From Adiantum capillus-veneris (taxonomy: Eukaryota; Streptophyta; Polypodiopsida; Polypodiales; Pteridaceae): a stretch of 64,000 bases of DNA. The notes beneath the pieces were generated by a model, which worked only from the letters and a program-made list of their open reading frames with translations, did not search any database and had not been told where the DNA came from. A program made the position numbers and the translations under genes. The stretch lies in contig CM043959.1 in NCBI GenBank assembly GCA_014529385.2, positions 54,374,253 through 54,438,252 of the forward strand. The letters run 5' to 3'. Shown one piece after another: positions 54,161 through 64,000 of this stretch (its first letter is position 1; the number at the start of each line of letters is the position of its first letter).

Positions 54161-54770
54161 GTAAGAGAACATGATGCTTTTATTCTCTTTGACCCTGGTT
54201 CTACTCACTATTTTATATCTATAGAGTTGGCCACCAAACTAGGCATACAAGCCTATGAGTGGGATATGTCCTACCCGCAGACGGTGCTTTCAAGGGGCAA
54301 GAAGCTTCAGTCACTCCCTTAATTGGGAAATTGAGGCTCCATGTCCAAAGCTATGTGGACAAAGAGGACTTCTTTATCTCTCCTCTCAAGCTTCAAGATG
54401 TAATCCTAGGGGCACCATGGTTTGATCGCATGGCTGCCAATGTTAAATTCCCTGAAAGGAGAATCTCCTTTAAGTTCAGGGAAAAAGATATGTATATAGA
54501 TGCTAAGGAAATGGGTAACACTATACCCATTGTACATACACAAGCTTTCAACAAGTCAATAAAGAGCTCTATTTCCGTGTACATGATTTTTGTTAAAGAT
54601 TCTCAAAATGAACCTAATGTTTTAGCAAAAGAAAATATACACAATCAAAAGGAATTAGAGTTATCCAATTTCTCAAGGGGTTTCAGGATGTCTTTATTGA
54701 TGACATCCCTTGTGAGCTACCTCCTAAACGAGGTAATGATGACCATGCAATTGAACTTCTTCTAGGAAGT
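54161..54770 (+). pseudogene. G1-B protease
   Basis: Active site F-D-P-G-S-T-H-Y-F-I-S at 54188-54220, then a frameshift near 54262. The next frame has P-L-I-G-K-L-R-L-H-V and I-L-G-A-P-W-F-D-R at 54403-54429. Linker to RT is broken near 54690. Confidence 0.87.
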
Positions 54771-55440
54771 TCACCGCCTAACAAACCTCCTTATAGAATT
54801 TCTCAAGCTCAACAAGAGGAGATTATGCGGCAAGTGCATGAGTTAGTTGAGAAGGGCATGGTTAGGCCTAGCTCATCTCCATTTGTTCTCATGTGCTACT
54901 AGTGCAAAAGAAAGACGGCACATATCGTATATGTGTCGACTCTAGAGCACTAAATAGGATCACTATCAAGAATAGGTTTTCCGTTCCACGGGTAGAAGAC
55001 CTATTTGATAAGCTACAAGGGTCCACCTACTTCAGTAGGATTGACCTAAAAAGTGGCTATCATCAAATAAGGATAGTAGATCAAGACATTTTAAAGACCG
55101 CATTTCGCACTACGTTTGGTCTTTACGAATACATTGTCATGCCTTCTGGCTTGACCAATGCACCAGCCACATTCAACCACTTGATGGAGAAGCTACTCAT
55201 GCCTCATCGAACCTTTACTGGAGTGTTCTTTGATGATCTCATCATCTAATCTAATTCATTAGACGAACACAAGCGACACCTCCAGGTAATATTTCAAGTT
55301 CTAAGAGAGAATAAACTTTATGTTAATCGAAAGAAAAGAGAATTTTTCTTGCGAGAGATTCGGTATTTAGGTCACATTATCTCTCAAGATGGCATCCAAA
55401 TGGATCCATCAAAGTTAGAGGTAATAAAAGGATGGCCTAA
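54771..55440 (+). pseudogene. G1-B reverse transcriptase
   Basis: Q-K-K-D-G-T-Y-R-I-C-V-D (54902-54937), F-S-R-I-D-L-K-S-G-Y-H-Q-I (55032-55070) and L-T-N-A-P-A-T-F (55152), with the catalytic V-F-F-D-D-L-I-I at 55224-55247. The frame ends in TAA 55247 where G1-A has TAC, and then resumes in another frame. Start region near 54880 has lost a base. Confidence 0.9.
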
Positions 55441-56323
55441 ACCAAGGAATCTTCATGAGTTAAGAAGATTTATAGGTATGTGCGCATACTATAGACGCTT
55501 CATAGAAAAGTTCTCGCTAATAGTAGGACCATTACATGACCTAACAAAGAAAAACGTTAGGTACACATGGTCTGCTAAGGAGAACAATGCTTTCAAAAAG
55601 CTTAAAGAAAAGCTTATCTCTCAACCTGTGCTTACACTACCGGATCTCTCCAAGCCATTTGAGGTCCAATGTGATGCTTGTGGTGATTGCCTTGGAGCTA
55701 TTTTGCTTCAAGAAGGACACGCCATAGGCTATGAAAGTCGAAGGCTCGACCTTGTTGAGCAAGCTCTAGGCATATATGAAAAAGAACTCCTTGCAGTTCT
55801 ACATGCCTTAGACTAATGGAAGCACTATTTATTGGGGACTCCTTTCATTCTGCGAGAACCGATCACCAAAGTCTTAAGTACTTCATGACGCAGACCAAGC
55901 TCTCTGACAAACAAATGAGATGGGCAAACTTTCTTTTGCAATTTCATTTTCATATTGCTCACATTGCTAGCAAGCATAATCAAGTAGCCGATGCACTCTC
56001 AAGACAGCCGAGAGTGAATGCAGTTTCCATAGCAACTCACAATGATCTATCTTCTATGATAGATGAGTATGCTATTGATCCCGATTTTAGAGACGTGATT
56101 TCAGCCCTTGCACTAGGGAAGAAAGAGGAACCATTTACTTTACAAGATGGTTATCTTCTCTATGGCAATAGACTATGCATTACTAGCTCACTACGTGAGA
56201 AAGTAATGTATGAATCTCATGCTCCTCCTTATGCAGGGCATAGAGGATTCAGTCTACCCTAAAGGGGATTGAAATATATTTCTATTGGCCTACCATGAAA
56301 GCAAATACAAGAGTATGTTTCTA
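55441..56323 (+). pseudogene. G1-B RNase H and integrase start
   Basis: Connection N-L-H-E-L-R-R-F-I-G-M-C-A-Y-Y from 55447. RNase H is F-E-V-Q-C-D-A-C-G-D-C-L (55661), E-K-E-L-L-A-V (55780) and T-D-H-Q-S (55859), with a TAA at 55814-55816 and a one-base slip. It ends at A-D-A-L-S-R (55988), then integrase N-terminus Y-A-G-H-R (56230). Cut at Y-V-S by the junction at 56323. Confidence 0.9.
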
Positions 56324-56865
56324 GGCCATGTTTCAATGCTTAAGCTTGCCATCTTCTCCATCCTCATTACTATGCTATTATGTATGCTATAGAAGAGTGA
56401 TGATAAGTTCTTTCTCCTATGAAATGTCTCTTATTCCTCTTCCCTACCCTCATTCCCTACTAGCTCTCTCCACCTTCTAAGGTGTTTGAGGTCTTGGGAT
56501 AGTTAATGTTTTCCACAAAGTTTATGTTATTTTCGTGATGCATGAAGCTTTCCATCTTCATTGCATCACCTAGGTCACAAGGGGGAACACAAATATTGTA
56601 TTGTAACAAGTCTCTCTTGATGGGAGAAACTATAATACAAATGCTTATTGGAGGGGGAACCTACTCCACATAAATCCGGTCCTCAATTGTTGTCATGATC
56701 TCTAAACTCTCTCTCTTGCAAAAGTATTGTTCATGCCAAGTTAACTAAATGCTATGTTTATGTTTCTACCATCTAAGTTCACCCGCTATGCTCACAAAGT
56801 AATTCCACAAAAGTACTTTCTCTAATTTCAGCTACTCTCAAAGTTAATAGGCCATTTCCATTACA
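56324..56865 (+). repeat. G1-C 5' LTR, last part
   Basis: Begins at GGCCATGTTTCAATGC, equivalent to about 28228 in the G1-A LTR, and runs to CCATTACA. Together with 50246-50833 it forms one LTR lacking about 450 bp in the middle. Confidence 0.83.
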
Positions 56866-56866
56866 T

Positions 56867-56878
56867 TGGTATGAGAGC
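56867..56878 (+). other. G1-C primer-binding site (tRNA-iMet)
   Basis: TGGTATGAGAGC, one mismatch. Confidence 0.87.
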
Positions 56879-57274
56879 ATTTGGTTTCTCTTTTATTGCT
56901 TAAGAAGAGAGATCCTTAAGTAGCCTATAAATGGTTGATTTTGTTAATTATATTAGGTTAAATGGGGCTGGGATCTATTATTGGTTTTGTTGAGCACACT
57001 ATGTGGGATATGGTGCACACCTCAAGAGCTTTGGACTTATGGGTCTTTTTAGACTTGCCTATGGATTTACCATTATTGAGCCATAAGAAGTCCGAAAGGA
57101 GCTAGCCCTCTGCAATTCTGCAATATTAAACCCACTCCACTACATTCTATAATCAACCACTTTGAGCCGTGGGTGTAGATACGTAAGTGCCAATTTTCAA
57201 AGGCTAAGAGGAGTGGCAACTAAGGTTTTGAATTGCCAAAGCATACACTAAGTAAGTACACAAATTTTGTTAAC
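56879..57274 (+). other. G1-C 5' leader
   Basis: Close to 28812-29200 of G1-A; non-coding. Confidence 0.65.
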
Positions 57275-58690
57275 ATGGCTGACAATAATCAAGAGAGTAG
57301 ATTGAACATTGATAGCTTTGATTTTGCACATGAAGGTGCTAATTATGATGCCCCCATGTTTGTCAATTATCTCATTACTAGGTTGCAGCAAGCTATGGGC
57401 AACCCTGCTTCGCAAGTCAAAGTTACTCAACAACTTCGCGCTTATGGGATTTCCCTCCCTCTCCAAGAGGAGAGAGAGCTTAGGAGGCCTCTTGAAGAGA
57501 CCCCCAAAAGAAGACTCTCTCCCATACGAGAGGAGGAATCCAAAGAGCAAGAAAGCAATAAAACTTTAAGTTCCTCTAAATATGTGGCTCCATGAAGATG
57601 ACAGTCTAGACGATCGTCAACTCCTCCCAAGAGGAAACATTCAACCCACAGTCCTTCTCCTCATCACTCCAAAAGGGAAGAGAGGAAACAAAGGAAGAAA
57701 AGTGCAAGAAAGAGGTCACCCTCTTCCCCTTCTTCTTCACCTTCCTCTTCTTTTGACGAAATCTTTGGCTATTCTCCTAGAGAATACAAGAGGGGAGGAC
57801 ATCGCAAAACATACTCTGCATGGAGAAGGTCACAAAAGCTCAAGAAGTTCAAAGAGGGAGGAAAGAGTATCTCTTTTCTCACCTACGATGGCACCTTTGG
57901 TGCCACTGACAAAGTATTGGCCTTCATCCAATAATTTAATGTGGCCTTTGGAGACAAGGGCTTCACAAAGTCCTCCAAGCTACGCCATGTAGCTATGCAC
58001 TTCCAGAAATCGACTCGTCAATGGTGAGCTAGCCTGCGTGGCAACGACGAAGCCCCAAAGAAAAGGAAAACTCGAGTTTCCATCGTGAAGCAATTCCTTG
58101 CAAGCGATGCAAAGGACAAAGTGCTTATCGAATGGTGTAGTTTGAAGCTTCTCTCTCATGAGTCTAACCACAAATATGTAGACAAGTTTTGGATTTACAT
58201 CTCAAGGCTACTGTCTTCCAAAAGATATACTTCATCAAGAAAAAGCAAAAATTATGTGCGAGATTACCTAAAGAGATGGCCGGATATGTTAACTCTCAAC
58301 GGCCTGGTTCTATCACCATGGTTGCTTCATGCATCAATTTCCAACAAGGGGCTAGACGGAATATCAAGCACATGGAAAACAAAGATAAAAATGATGCAAA
58401 GGGAAAAACCAATGCCCAAAATGCTTCCCAAGGCACTTCCAACAACAACAACAACAACAATCGGTCCAAGGAGAAAGGAGTTTACAAAGGCAAAAACAAA
58501 CTCTCTCCTAAAGAGCTTGAAGCTTTTCGCAAGGACCTTAAGTGTTTTAAGTGTGGGGAGCAAGGACATGACTATCATTCTTGCCCTAAGAAAAATGCTC
58601 GCAATGAGACTCCTAGGGCTTCCACCATCAAAGCTCCAAAAGAGGATGCTCATTGCAAAGGATCATCTCTCTCCTATGCTTGGGAAAGGT
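57275..58690 (+). pseudogene. G1-C gag
   Basis: The ATG at 57275 starts M-A-D-N-N-Q-E-S-R-L. Open to TGA 57593-57595, then the frame continues R-R-S-S-T-P-P after one or two more stops. The Gag core around 57905 reads V-L-A-F-I-Q but then TAA (57931) where G1-A has CAA. TGA at 58026 stands where G1-A has TGG. The knuckle C-F-K-C-G-E-Q-G-H-D-Y-H-S-C lies at 58548-58589, after an Asn run (about 58438-58460). Confidence 0.88.
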
Positions 58691-59263
58691 AAGGGAGCAT
58701 GATGCCTTCATCTTGTTTGACCCTGGCTCTACTCACGACTTCATATCAACGGAGTTGGCCACCAAATTGGGCATTCAAGCTTTCAAGATGGGAGATATTG
58801 TAATGGCTAACACAACTTTCAAGGGACAACAAGCCTCCGTTACCCCCTTGATTGGGAAGTTGAGGCTTCATGTCCAAAGCTACATCGACAAAGAAGACTT
58901 TTTCATCTCTCCTCTCCAACATGAGGATGCTATCCTAGGGGCACCATGGTTTGATCGCATGGCTGTCAACATGAAGTTCCTTGAAAGGAGAATCTACTTC
59001 ATCCACCCCAAGGGAAAGAACATGTATATAGACGCTAGTGAGTGTGGTCGTACTATACCACTTGTAAATCCTTCAGCTTTTGATAGATCAATGAAGAGCT
59101 CCGTTTCTGCGTACATGATTTTTGTCAAAGAGCCCCTAAAAGCTCCTAATGTTTCATCAAATGTAAATGGTAGGAATCAAGAAGAGTTAGACTTGTCTAA
59201 TTTTCTAAAAGGATTCCAAGATGTGTTCATCGATGATATCCCTACGGACTTACCTCCAAAATG
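58691..59263 (+). pseudogene. G1-C protease
   Basis: One base is lost near 58684, then the frame is open: F-D-P-G-S-T-H-D-F-I-S at 58718-58750, I-L-G-A-P-W-F-D-R at 58934-58960, linker L-S-N-F-L-K-G-F-Q-D-V-F-I-D-D. Stops at TGA 59262-59264, the same place as the TGA in G1-A. Confidence 0.88.
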
Positions 59264-59463
59264 AGGGGATGATGACCATCGAATTGAAGCTCCTACTAGG
59301 AAGCTCACCGCCTAACAAGACTCCTTATCAAGTTTCTCAAGGTCAACAAGAGGAGATCATGAGGCAAGTACAAGAATTGGTAGACAAAGGGATGTCGAGG
59401 CCTAGCTCCTCTCCCTTTTGTTCTCCAATCCTTTTAGTGCAAAAGAAAGATGGTACATACCGT
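59264..59463 (+). pseudogene. G1-C reverse transcriptase N-terminus, truncated
   Basis: N-terminal RT: E-I-M-R-Q-V-Q-E-L-V-D-K-G-M, then S-P-I-L-L-V-Q-K-K-D-G-T-Y-R, and stops matching at about 59463 (CATACCGT then TGGTGCAGCC). The rest of the element is absent on this side. Confidence 0.85.
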
Positions 59464-60195
59464 TGGTGCAGCCAAAGTGTGTCGCCTCTAGAAGATGGCA
59501 TGGACAGGTGTATGCAGGTAAGCAAAAGCATGGCAAAGGGATGGTGCAGCTAGGGAGTTCATGGGACGATAGGTAGCAGCGGAAGTGTATGCACGATGCG
59601 GCTTATAGGCCAAGGAAGGCTCCATAATGGGCTAATTGGGGTAGCAGGTGAAGGAGATGCAAAGTGCAGCCTTGGGGTCCAGAAATGAAGAGCTTGGAGT
59701 GCTGAAGGAGCAGGTCCAGATGGCTCATCAAACCGAGCTACGGAGCCCAAGTTATTGAAGGTTAAAGTTTTGGTGGTTTGCAGATTCTTGCCGGACAGGG
59801 CAGCTGGAGACAGGTGGTCCAAGTGGAACTTAAGGTACAGGTGTGTAGAGCTCGATTTATGGAGCCTACCCGTCTTTTCGAATTGTGGATCGGAGCCATG
59901 GAATGCAAGATATGGTCATTTGAAGTTTTTCTGGGGACCGGGTTTGAGCCCACTTGGCCACATTGGAGTACCTGCCATCTGGCGTCTTTTGAGTACCGAC
60001 AAAGTTCTAGAGCAGAGTGTACACCATACGAAGCTAGCAGGAAGTGACTGCACGCCAAACGGAGTCCAGAGCAAGGAGTTACAGCAGTCGGGAGTTGGGG
60101 TGCCTTTGTCCAAGGTTGGTCGCATATGATTTTTTCCATTTTTGAAGCCCTTGGCTCGAGGACACCGGGGGGTCGAAATGCGGATACAGAGAGGG
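59464..60195. other. Junction sequence upstream of G4, no gene recognised
   Basis: Several overlapping open stretches (59755-60129 plus, 59762-60139 minus) but no domain. CTCGAGGACACCGGGGGG near 60152 resembles the sequence often seen shortly after gypsy pol ends, and GATACAGAGAGGG at 60183-60195 could be a polypurine tract, so this may be the tail of another element. Weak. Confidence 0.3.
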
Positions 60196-60671
60196 TGATT
60201 GTAGCCAGGGAGGTGGAGTTTCAGAAGGGTTTTACAGCTTGGCCATAGGAGGTTGGAGTAGAAAGTGGGAGCCAGGCAAAGGAAGGTCCAAAAAAGCTTG
60301 GGTTAAAAAATAAATAAAGGGGTATGTTTGAAGCTCTTAAGCCTTAAGGTCCCCGCGGCCGCCACATGGCGTCTGCTATTGTCCCACATGCGCGGGTTCG
60401 GGCTGCAGTGCCAAAGTATATAGGCTAAGGCGTGAGGCCTTCATAGTCACACAAGAGAGGAGGGAGAGGGGAGCTCCCCTCCCACAGCTATGGCGCGCCG
60501 GGCAGGGCACTGCTCTGGCGCTGTAGTGGCATTTGTCGGCGGTTTTGGGCGGCGACCGGCGAGGCGGTGGCACCCGTGGGCGGCCGCATGGCGGTGTGAT
60601 GCCACATTTCGGTGATGATGTGGCAGGGGTGTTCCCATGGCCCATGGGGCCCCGAAATTTTAAAGGAGGAA

Positions 60672-60708
60672 GGAGGGGGCAATAGCGACATCGCTATTGC
60701 CTCCCCCC
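60672..60708. repeat. Strong hairpin in GC-rich block
   Basis: Arms GGCAATAGCGA and TCGCTATTGCC are perfect complements around a CA loop (60679-60702), flanked by G-rich and C-rich runs that extend pairing imperfectly. Confidence 0.9.
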
Positions 60709-61039
60709 TTTGTGTAAGGGAGAGGTCCCACAGCAAGCATGCAGGAAAGCAAGAAGGAGAGTCCGAGAGCCTATGCAAAGCACCAAAGGGGCAAAGCAAG
60801 GAAGATGGCAAGGGCAAAGGCTATCCAGGCAAATCAAAGGACACAAAGCCAAAGGTAAGGCCAAAGGGAGGGAGATCCGGCCGAACAAGATGGAAGGACC
60901 AAGGCCCAATGTGCACACCATGTAAATGTTTCCAAAAGCAAACTAAGCCAAGTGTTAGCAATGCAATAAAATACTAAAAGAAGCTCTAAATGAAGGCCAC
61001 GGCAAGAGAAACTTTTTTTGGGCCTCTTAGAGGCATCCC

Positions 61040-61050
61040 TATAAAAAGTT
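61040..61050 (+). promoter_or_regulatory. TATA box of candidate G4 LTR
   Basis: CCTATAAAAAG, about 560 bases upstream of the gag ATG; consistent with an LTR promoter. Confidence 0.5.
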
Positions 61051-61576
61051 GTAAATGTGAAAATTAAGGGGCTTTTTTGCCTATGTGTAGGAGTGGAAAC
61101 TTGAAGCCTGTGTAGTGTTGAGTTTGCCATTGAAGCTGCATACATCAATTATACTACCCTCTATGCAATACTACCAACCGTTTTGTCCAATCTCTGATGT
61201 TGCTTCTCCCCAACCCCCTCCTTCTCTCTCACTCTTGGTGTATTAACCATTATTTGCAGAGGGTTTGCCTGCAGCTTGAAGGTTGCTACCAAGAGGGCAG
61301 ATTAGGGGTGTTTTGTGAGTCGGAACGGGTGAGTTAAGCAGTGTGGGTGCATTTGTGTTGTGGGTGTTCTTGTGCAAGGAGAGAGGTAGTTGCTTTGTAT
61401 GCTAAAGTGGAGATGCTAGTGCAAATTAACCAGTTTGAAGGTGTTTTTTGAGAGGTTAGGGGTGTTGTGGAAACCCTAGGCTATGGAGAGGCAGATATTG
61501 TGTGTGTTGGGTGTGTTCCCTATTCCCCCTCTCCATCTTCTGGTGCCCCCGCTGAGGACCAACTGATTGCTCATTG

Positions 61577-61591
61577 GTGGTGATCAAAGGC
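61577..61591 (+). other. Possible G4 primer-binding site
   Basis: GGTGGTGATCAAAGG resembles the iMet-type site TGGTATCAAAGC with an extra G, and follows CA plus one T as in the G1 elements. Uncertain. Confidence 0.35.
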
Positions 61592-61612
61592 GGTTATTTC
61601 CATCAAGGGGAG

Positions 61613-63028
61613 ATGGCAGCACATAGTTATGGACCAATTTTTGCTGGAGAAGGAGATCCGAAAGAGTGGATGGCCGATTTTGAGTTGTATATGCTGTCAC
61701 TGCATATGCCGGATGAAGCTAGCAAGATGCAAACGATCTCGTTCTTGATGCGGGGAAAAGCAAAGACATGGTTTTATGCGTTGGAGGGAGAGCCAAGAAT
61801 TATGTGGACGGCATTGCGGACCCGTTTTCTGCAAGACTTTCGAAAAGAGGTGTCTCCTATCGACTTGGATGCAAGGTTGAAGAATTTGAAGCAGGACGTG
61901 AATGAGGAATTCAACATCTTTCTTGCCCGCTTTGAAGAATGCTGGAGAGATTTTGCAGTGGCCATGCAGTTGGTCAATGGTGGTGAGTACTTTAAATTGG
62001 AAAAGTTTATGTCTTGTTTACATCCCAAAGTTCGGGAAAAGGTGGATTTCGAGGGCCCGGAGAATTACAACGGGGCAGTTGCCATTGCGCGGTCTAAGAG
62101 CCGTAAAATCAAGAAGAAGATCGAACAAGGTGCACTGGGGTATGAGGCGATGGTTCCCAATCCGGCTTCGAGCCCGAGAGAAGAAGTTCAAGCGGAGAAT
62201 CAGCCCAATCGAGGGGTAGCAACCGTTTCTCAACAGTGGGTACGTACAGTTCAAGATTTGTCTGAACAAATTCAAGAGTTGCGTTTAAGTGTTATGGACA
62301 GAGGTCAAGCAAGGACAAGAAGGGGCAGAGCTAGGCAATTGCCCGGCAGGTGCTACAATTGCGGTGAAGAGGGTCACTATGCTCCAGATTGCCCTCACCC
62401 ACCAAGGGAAAGGGGCGGCATGTATCCTCTTTTTGGACGAGGTCGTGGTCCAGCACAGTTTAATGGCCAAAGAGGTCAACAAGAGGTTGAAAATCAAGCA
62501 CAGGCGGCTCCATCAGGTAATGATGAAATACCCAGGGTTAACATTATTGGTGTTGACAAGCAGGAGGTTGACATTATGGCCAACAAAAGAACACGAGGTG
62601 AAAGAGAGACTGAGACGGAGCGTGAAACTAGAGCCAAGAAGGGAAAAGAGAAGGTAAATGAAGGAAGAGAGCAACCAGAGCCAAGCAGAAGGAGGCGAAG
62701 ACGGAGAATTACCCAAAAGGATTTTCAATTGGGATGCGGAAATCCGGAGTATGATTTGGTAAGAGATGTTCAAAACCAGAAGGCTAACATCACTTTTGGG
62801 CAGCTGCTTGCTTTGAACCCTAAGTTAAGAAGGCAATGGTCAACCAGTGTCAGCACAAGGCTTCCTCGAGTGGGAGGAGAGGTACATACGGTGCAGAATT
62901 TAGCTGTGAAGGTGGGAAGTCCAACCGATGTGCTTCCGTTGGTGGATGTTTTGATCGAGAAGAAGAAACAAGTTCAAGCTTACATCAATGGTGGAGCCCA
63001 AGTTTGTGTATCACAGAGTCGGCTATGA
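61613..63028 (+). CDS. G4 gypsy Gag (with zinc knuckle)
   Basis: The ATG at 61613 (M-A-A-H-S-Y-G-P-I-F-A-G-E-G) is preferred over an upstream in-frame GTG-type codon because Gag cores of this kind start with a short lead into F-x-G-x-G-D-P-x-x-W. The retrotransposon Gag domain spans about residues 10-125 (W-M-A-D-F-E-L-Y-M, A-K-T-W-F-Y-A-L-E, L-R-T-R-F-L-Q-D-F). Then come a coiled segment (V-Q-D-L-S-E-Q-I-Q-E-L-R), an Arg/Gly stretch and the CCHC knuckle C-Y-N-C-G-E-E-G-H-Y-A-P-D-C at 62351-62392. A basic/acidic region R-E-T-E-T-E-R-E-T follows, then a protease linker. It ends at TGA 63026 by a one-base shift just after the protease active-site region. 471 codons intact, unlike the older G1 and G3 copies. 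Confidence 0.85.
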   Translation: MAAHSYGPIFAGEGDPKEWMADFELYMLSLHMPDEASKMQTISFLMRGKAKTWFYALEGEPRIMWTALRTRFLQDFRKEVSPIDLDARLKNLKQDVNEEFNIFLARFEECWRDFAVAMQLVNGGEYFKLEKFMSCLHPKVREKVDFEGPENYNGAVAIARSKSRKIKKKIEQGALGYEAMVPNPASSPREEVQAENQPNRGVATVSQQWVRTVQDLSEQIQELRLSVMDRGQARTRRGRARQLPGRCYNCGEEGHYAPDCPHPPRERGGMYPLFGRGRGPAQFNGQRGQQEVENQAQAAPSGNDEIPRVNIIGVDKQEVDIMANKRTRGERETETERETRAKKGKEKVNEGREQPEPSRRRRRRRITQKDFQLGCGNPEYDLVRDVQNQKANITFGQLLALNPKLRRQWSTSVSTRLPRVGGEVHTVQNLAVKVGSPTDVLPLVDVLIEKKKQVQAYINGGAQVCVSQSRL

Positions 63029-63354
63029 GGGAAATTGGCATTAAAGCTATTGTCAGGTCCAATGTGCGAATGAGGATGGCTAATCATGCCAAAGCTCGTT
63101 GTCTGGGAGTGGCACAAGATGTGAAGGTAAAGGTTATGGGAATTGAATGCTTAATTGATTTTTTTGTTATGAAAGCAGGTGAGAATGCCTATCCAATTAT
63201 ATTGGGGAGGCCATGGCTATTGGCAATTGGGGCCAAACAAGATTGGGGGACCGGGGTGTTTACCTTGCCGGATCGGGAAAATGGCGGACAGATTGTGTTG
63301 GATCTAAAGACTAGGGAAAGTCATTTTCATCCCTCAGCAGGTGGAGAAAATTGA
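62960..63354 (+). pseudogene. G4 protease
   Basis: Begins in the Gag frame (V-Q-A-Y-I-N-G-G-A-Q-V-C at 62968-63006) and passes to the next frame near 63010 (I-T-E-S-A-M-R-E-I-G-I-K-A). The C-terminal block I-I-L-G-R-P-W-L-L-A-I lies at 63196-63228. Stop TGA at 63352-63354. The position of the catalytic Asp is Asn (I-N-G-G-A), which would inactivate it, unless the family uses a different residue. Confidence 0.75.
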
Positions 63355-64000
63355 GATTTCAGTACCAGTTATGAGTATGAGACGGAGTCTACTTATGATG
63401 AAGGGTCTACCAGTGTCGAAGAGGAGGAGAGTGATGAGGATTTATTAAAGCTGGATACATATTTTTTCGGGGTCACAATAGACTCTACCACTGCAAAGAG
63501 AGGTATGCAAGTTCCGCCTTGTAGTTTGCAAGCTAAAGAGATGGAAGATATGCTAGGTGCCGATTTAACAAAGCAGGAGAAAGAAGGCTATATGGACCTA
63601 TGTGCATCCTTCCCTAATTTATTTGCAAAGGAGTATAAGGATCTGAGGGGAGCTAGAGGAGTGGAGCATCAGATTCTTCTTAAAGAAGGATACAGGCCAA
63701 AAGCTCAGAAGCTCAGAAGGTTGGGGGATATTCAAAAGGAAGCTCTATGGGCAGGAGATCAACAAGTTTCTCGAAGTAGGTATTATTTATCCGGTAAAGG
63801 AGTCTGAGTGGGTTTCTCCTGTTGTCATTACCCAAAAGAAGAATGGAAAGTGGCGGGTATGTGTAGATTATAAGCCTTTAAACGCTGCAACCATGCGGAA
63901 CCATTACCCTTTGCCTTTTCAAGATGAGATTTTAAACCAGGTTGCCGGACATGAGCGCTATTCTGTTATGGACGGATTTTCAGGGTATTTTCAGATAGGT
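63355..64000 (+). pseudogene. G4 reverse transcriptase start, runs off the window
   Basis: An acidic linker (63360-63470) leads to L-C-A-S-F-P-N-L-F-A-K-E-Y-K-D-L (63598-63645) and H-Q-I-L-L-K-E-G-Y-R-P (63668). A frameshift near 63740 moves to K-F-L-E-V-G-I-I-Y-P-V and E-W-V-S-P-V-V-I. Then come K-W-R-V-C-V-D-Y-K-P-L-N (63848-63885), Y-P-L-P-F and D-G-F-S-G-Y-F-Q-I at the window end. The catalytic Y/F-x-D-D would lie beyond 64000. Confidence 0.85.

Larger units (their letters stand above)
50834..56323 (+). mobile_element. Ty3/gypsy G1-B, 5' LTR to integrase, truncated
   Basis: LTR, exact tRNA-iMet primer site, leader, gag, protease, RT, RNase H and the first third of integrase, ending abruptly at about 56323 where sequence changes to the interior of a G1 LTR. 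Inferred to have inserted into the LTR of G1-C, then lost its 3' end and part of that LTR in one deletion. Coding broken in many places. Confidence 0.85.
60196..61573 (+). repeat. Candidate G4 5' LTR
   Basis: Bounded on the right by TTGCTCA followed by T and a primer-site-like sequence; the left end TGATTGTAGCC is a guess. A TATA box CCTATAAAAAG lies at 61040-61050 and another TATATAGG at 60417-60424. A GC-rich block 60355-60720 includes a hairpin. Without a second LTR in the window the limits are uncertain. Confidence 0.35.

Noticed and set aside
59755-60140. Overlapping 124- and 125-codon frames on opposite strands
   Set aside because: No motif, and overlap on both strands suggests GC-driven openness rather than genes.
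61541-61558. TGGTGCCCCCGCTGAGGA as a G4 primer-binding site
   Set aside because: The preceding bases do not end in CA and I cannot assign a matching tRNA; the CA-T-TGG arrangement at 61572 fits better, though still weakly.

Overview
The window is eukaryotic nuclear DNA, almost certainly from a land plant with a large, repeat-rich genome. The evidence is Ty1/copia and Ty3/gypsy LTR retrotransposons of plant type, primer sites matching plant initiator tRNA-Met, chromodomain-bearing gypsy integrases, spliceosomal-looking introns and long (TC)n tracts. The species cannot be fixed from the sequence; a fern or other non-flowering plant is a guess only. No intact host gene, tRNA, rRNA or CRISPR array was seen.

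Layout. 1-5686: fragments of a gypsy protease (family called G3 here), a possible LTR with a tRNA-Asp-like primer site (406-953), the 3' half of a chromodomain gypsy element (G1) with its LTR (1640-5320), a (TC)n tract and an inverted copy of the first LTR-like block. 5687-7106: a deleted copia element (C1) on the minus strand. 7107-21240: a long decayed gypsy element, G3-I, with LTR end, tRNA-Asp-type primer site, zinc-rich Gag, RT, RNase H and integrase. It is split in RNase H by a nearly full-length C1 copia element (11364-16423, 5-bp TSD ATGCG). In G3-I a retropepsin-like domain lies downstream of integrase in the same reading frame, an unusual domain order. 21241-27246: low-information repeats, microsatellites, a copia-like LTR segment, three hairpin units and a decayed spliced coding region of unknown family.

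27252-35939: a complete-length G1 gypsy element (G1-A) with two LTRs, primer site, polypurine tract and TSD TAAAG, but a pol gene full of stops and frameshifts. 35945-38640: a minus-strand multi-exon coding remnant of unknown family, broken by an exact 211-bp tandem duplication and flanked by a palindromic 61-bp repeat. 38641-42173: more G3-related sequence with a long coiled-coil 3' ORF, interrupted by an inverted G1 LTR. 42174-48998: a G3 LTR into which a young copia element, C2 (42758-48524, TSD GGATC), has inserted.

49000-50245: a decayed minus-strand coding stretch and an (AT)n tract. 50246-59463: a nest in which one G1 element (G1-B) sits inside the 5' LTR of another (G1-C); both are truncated. 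59464-64000: the probable LTR/leader and then gag, protease and the start of RT of a fourth gypsy family (G4), running off the window end.

The picture is successive nested insertion: copia into gypsy at least three times and gypsy into gypsy once, followed by C-to-T decay, small deletions by short homology and tandem duplications. C2 is the youngest element (its two 187-bp LTRs differ at about six positions by eye). The most interesting signals are the G3 family (integrase followed by a protease domain, several Gag zinc motifs, long 3' coiled-coil ORF), the unidentified spliced coding remnant at 36-38.6 kb with its palindromes, and the perfect palindrome repeated three times at 19.2-20.1 kb.
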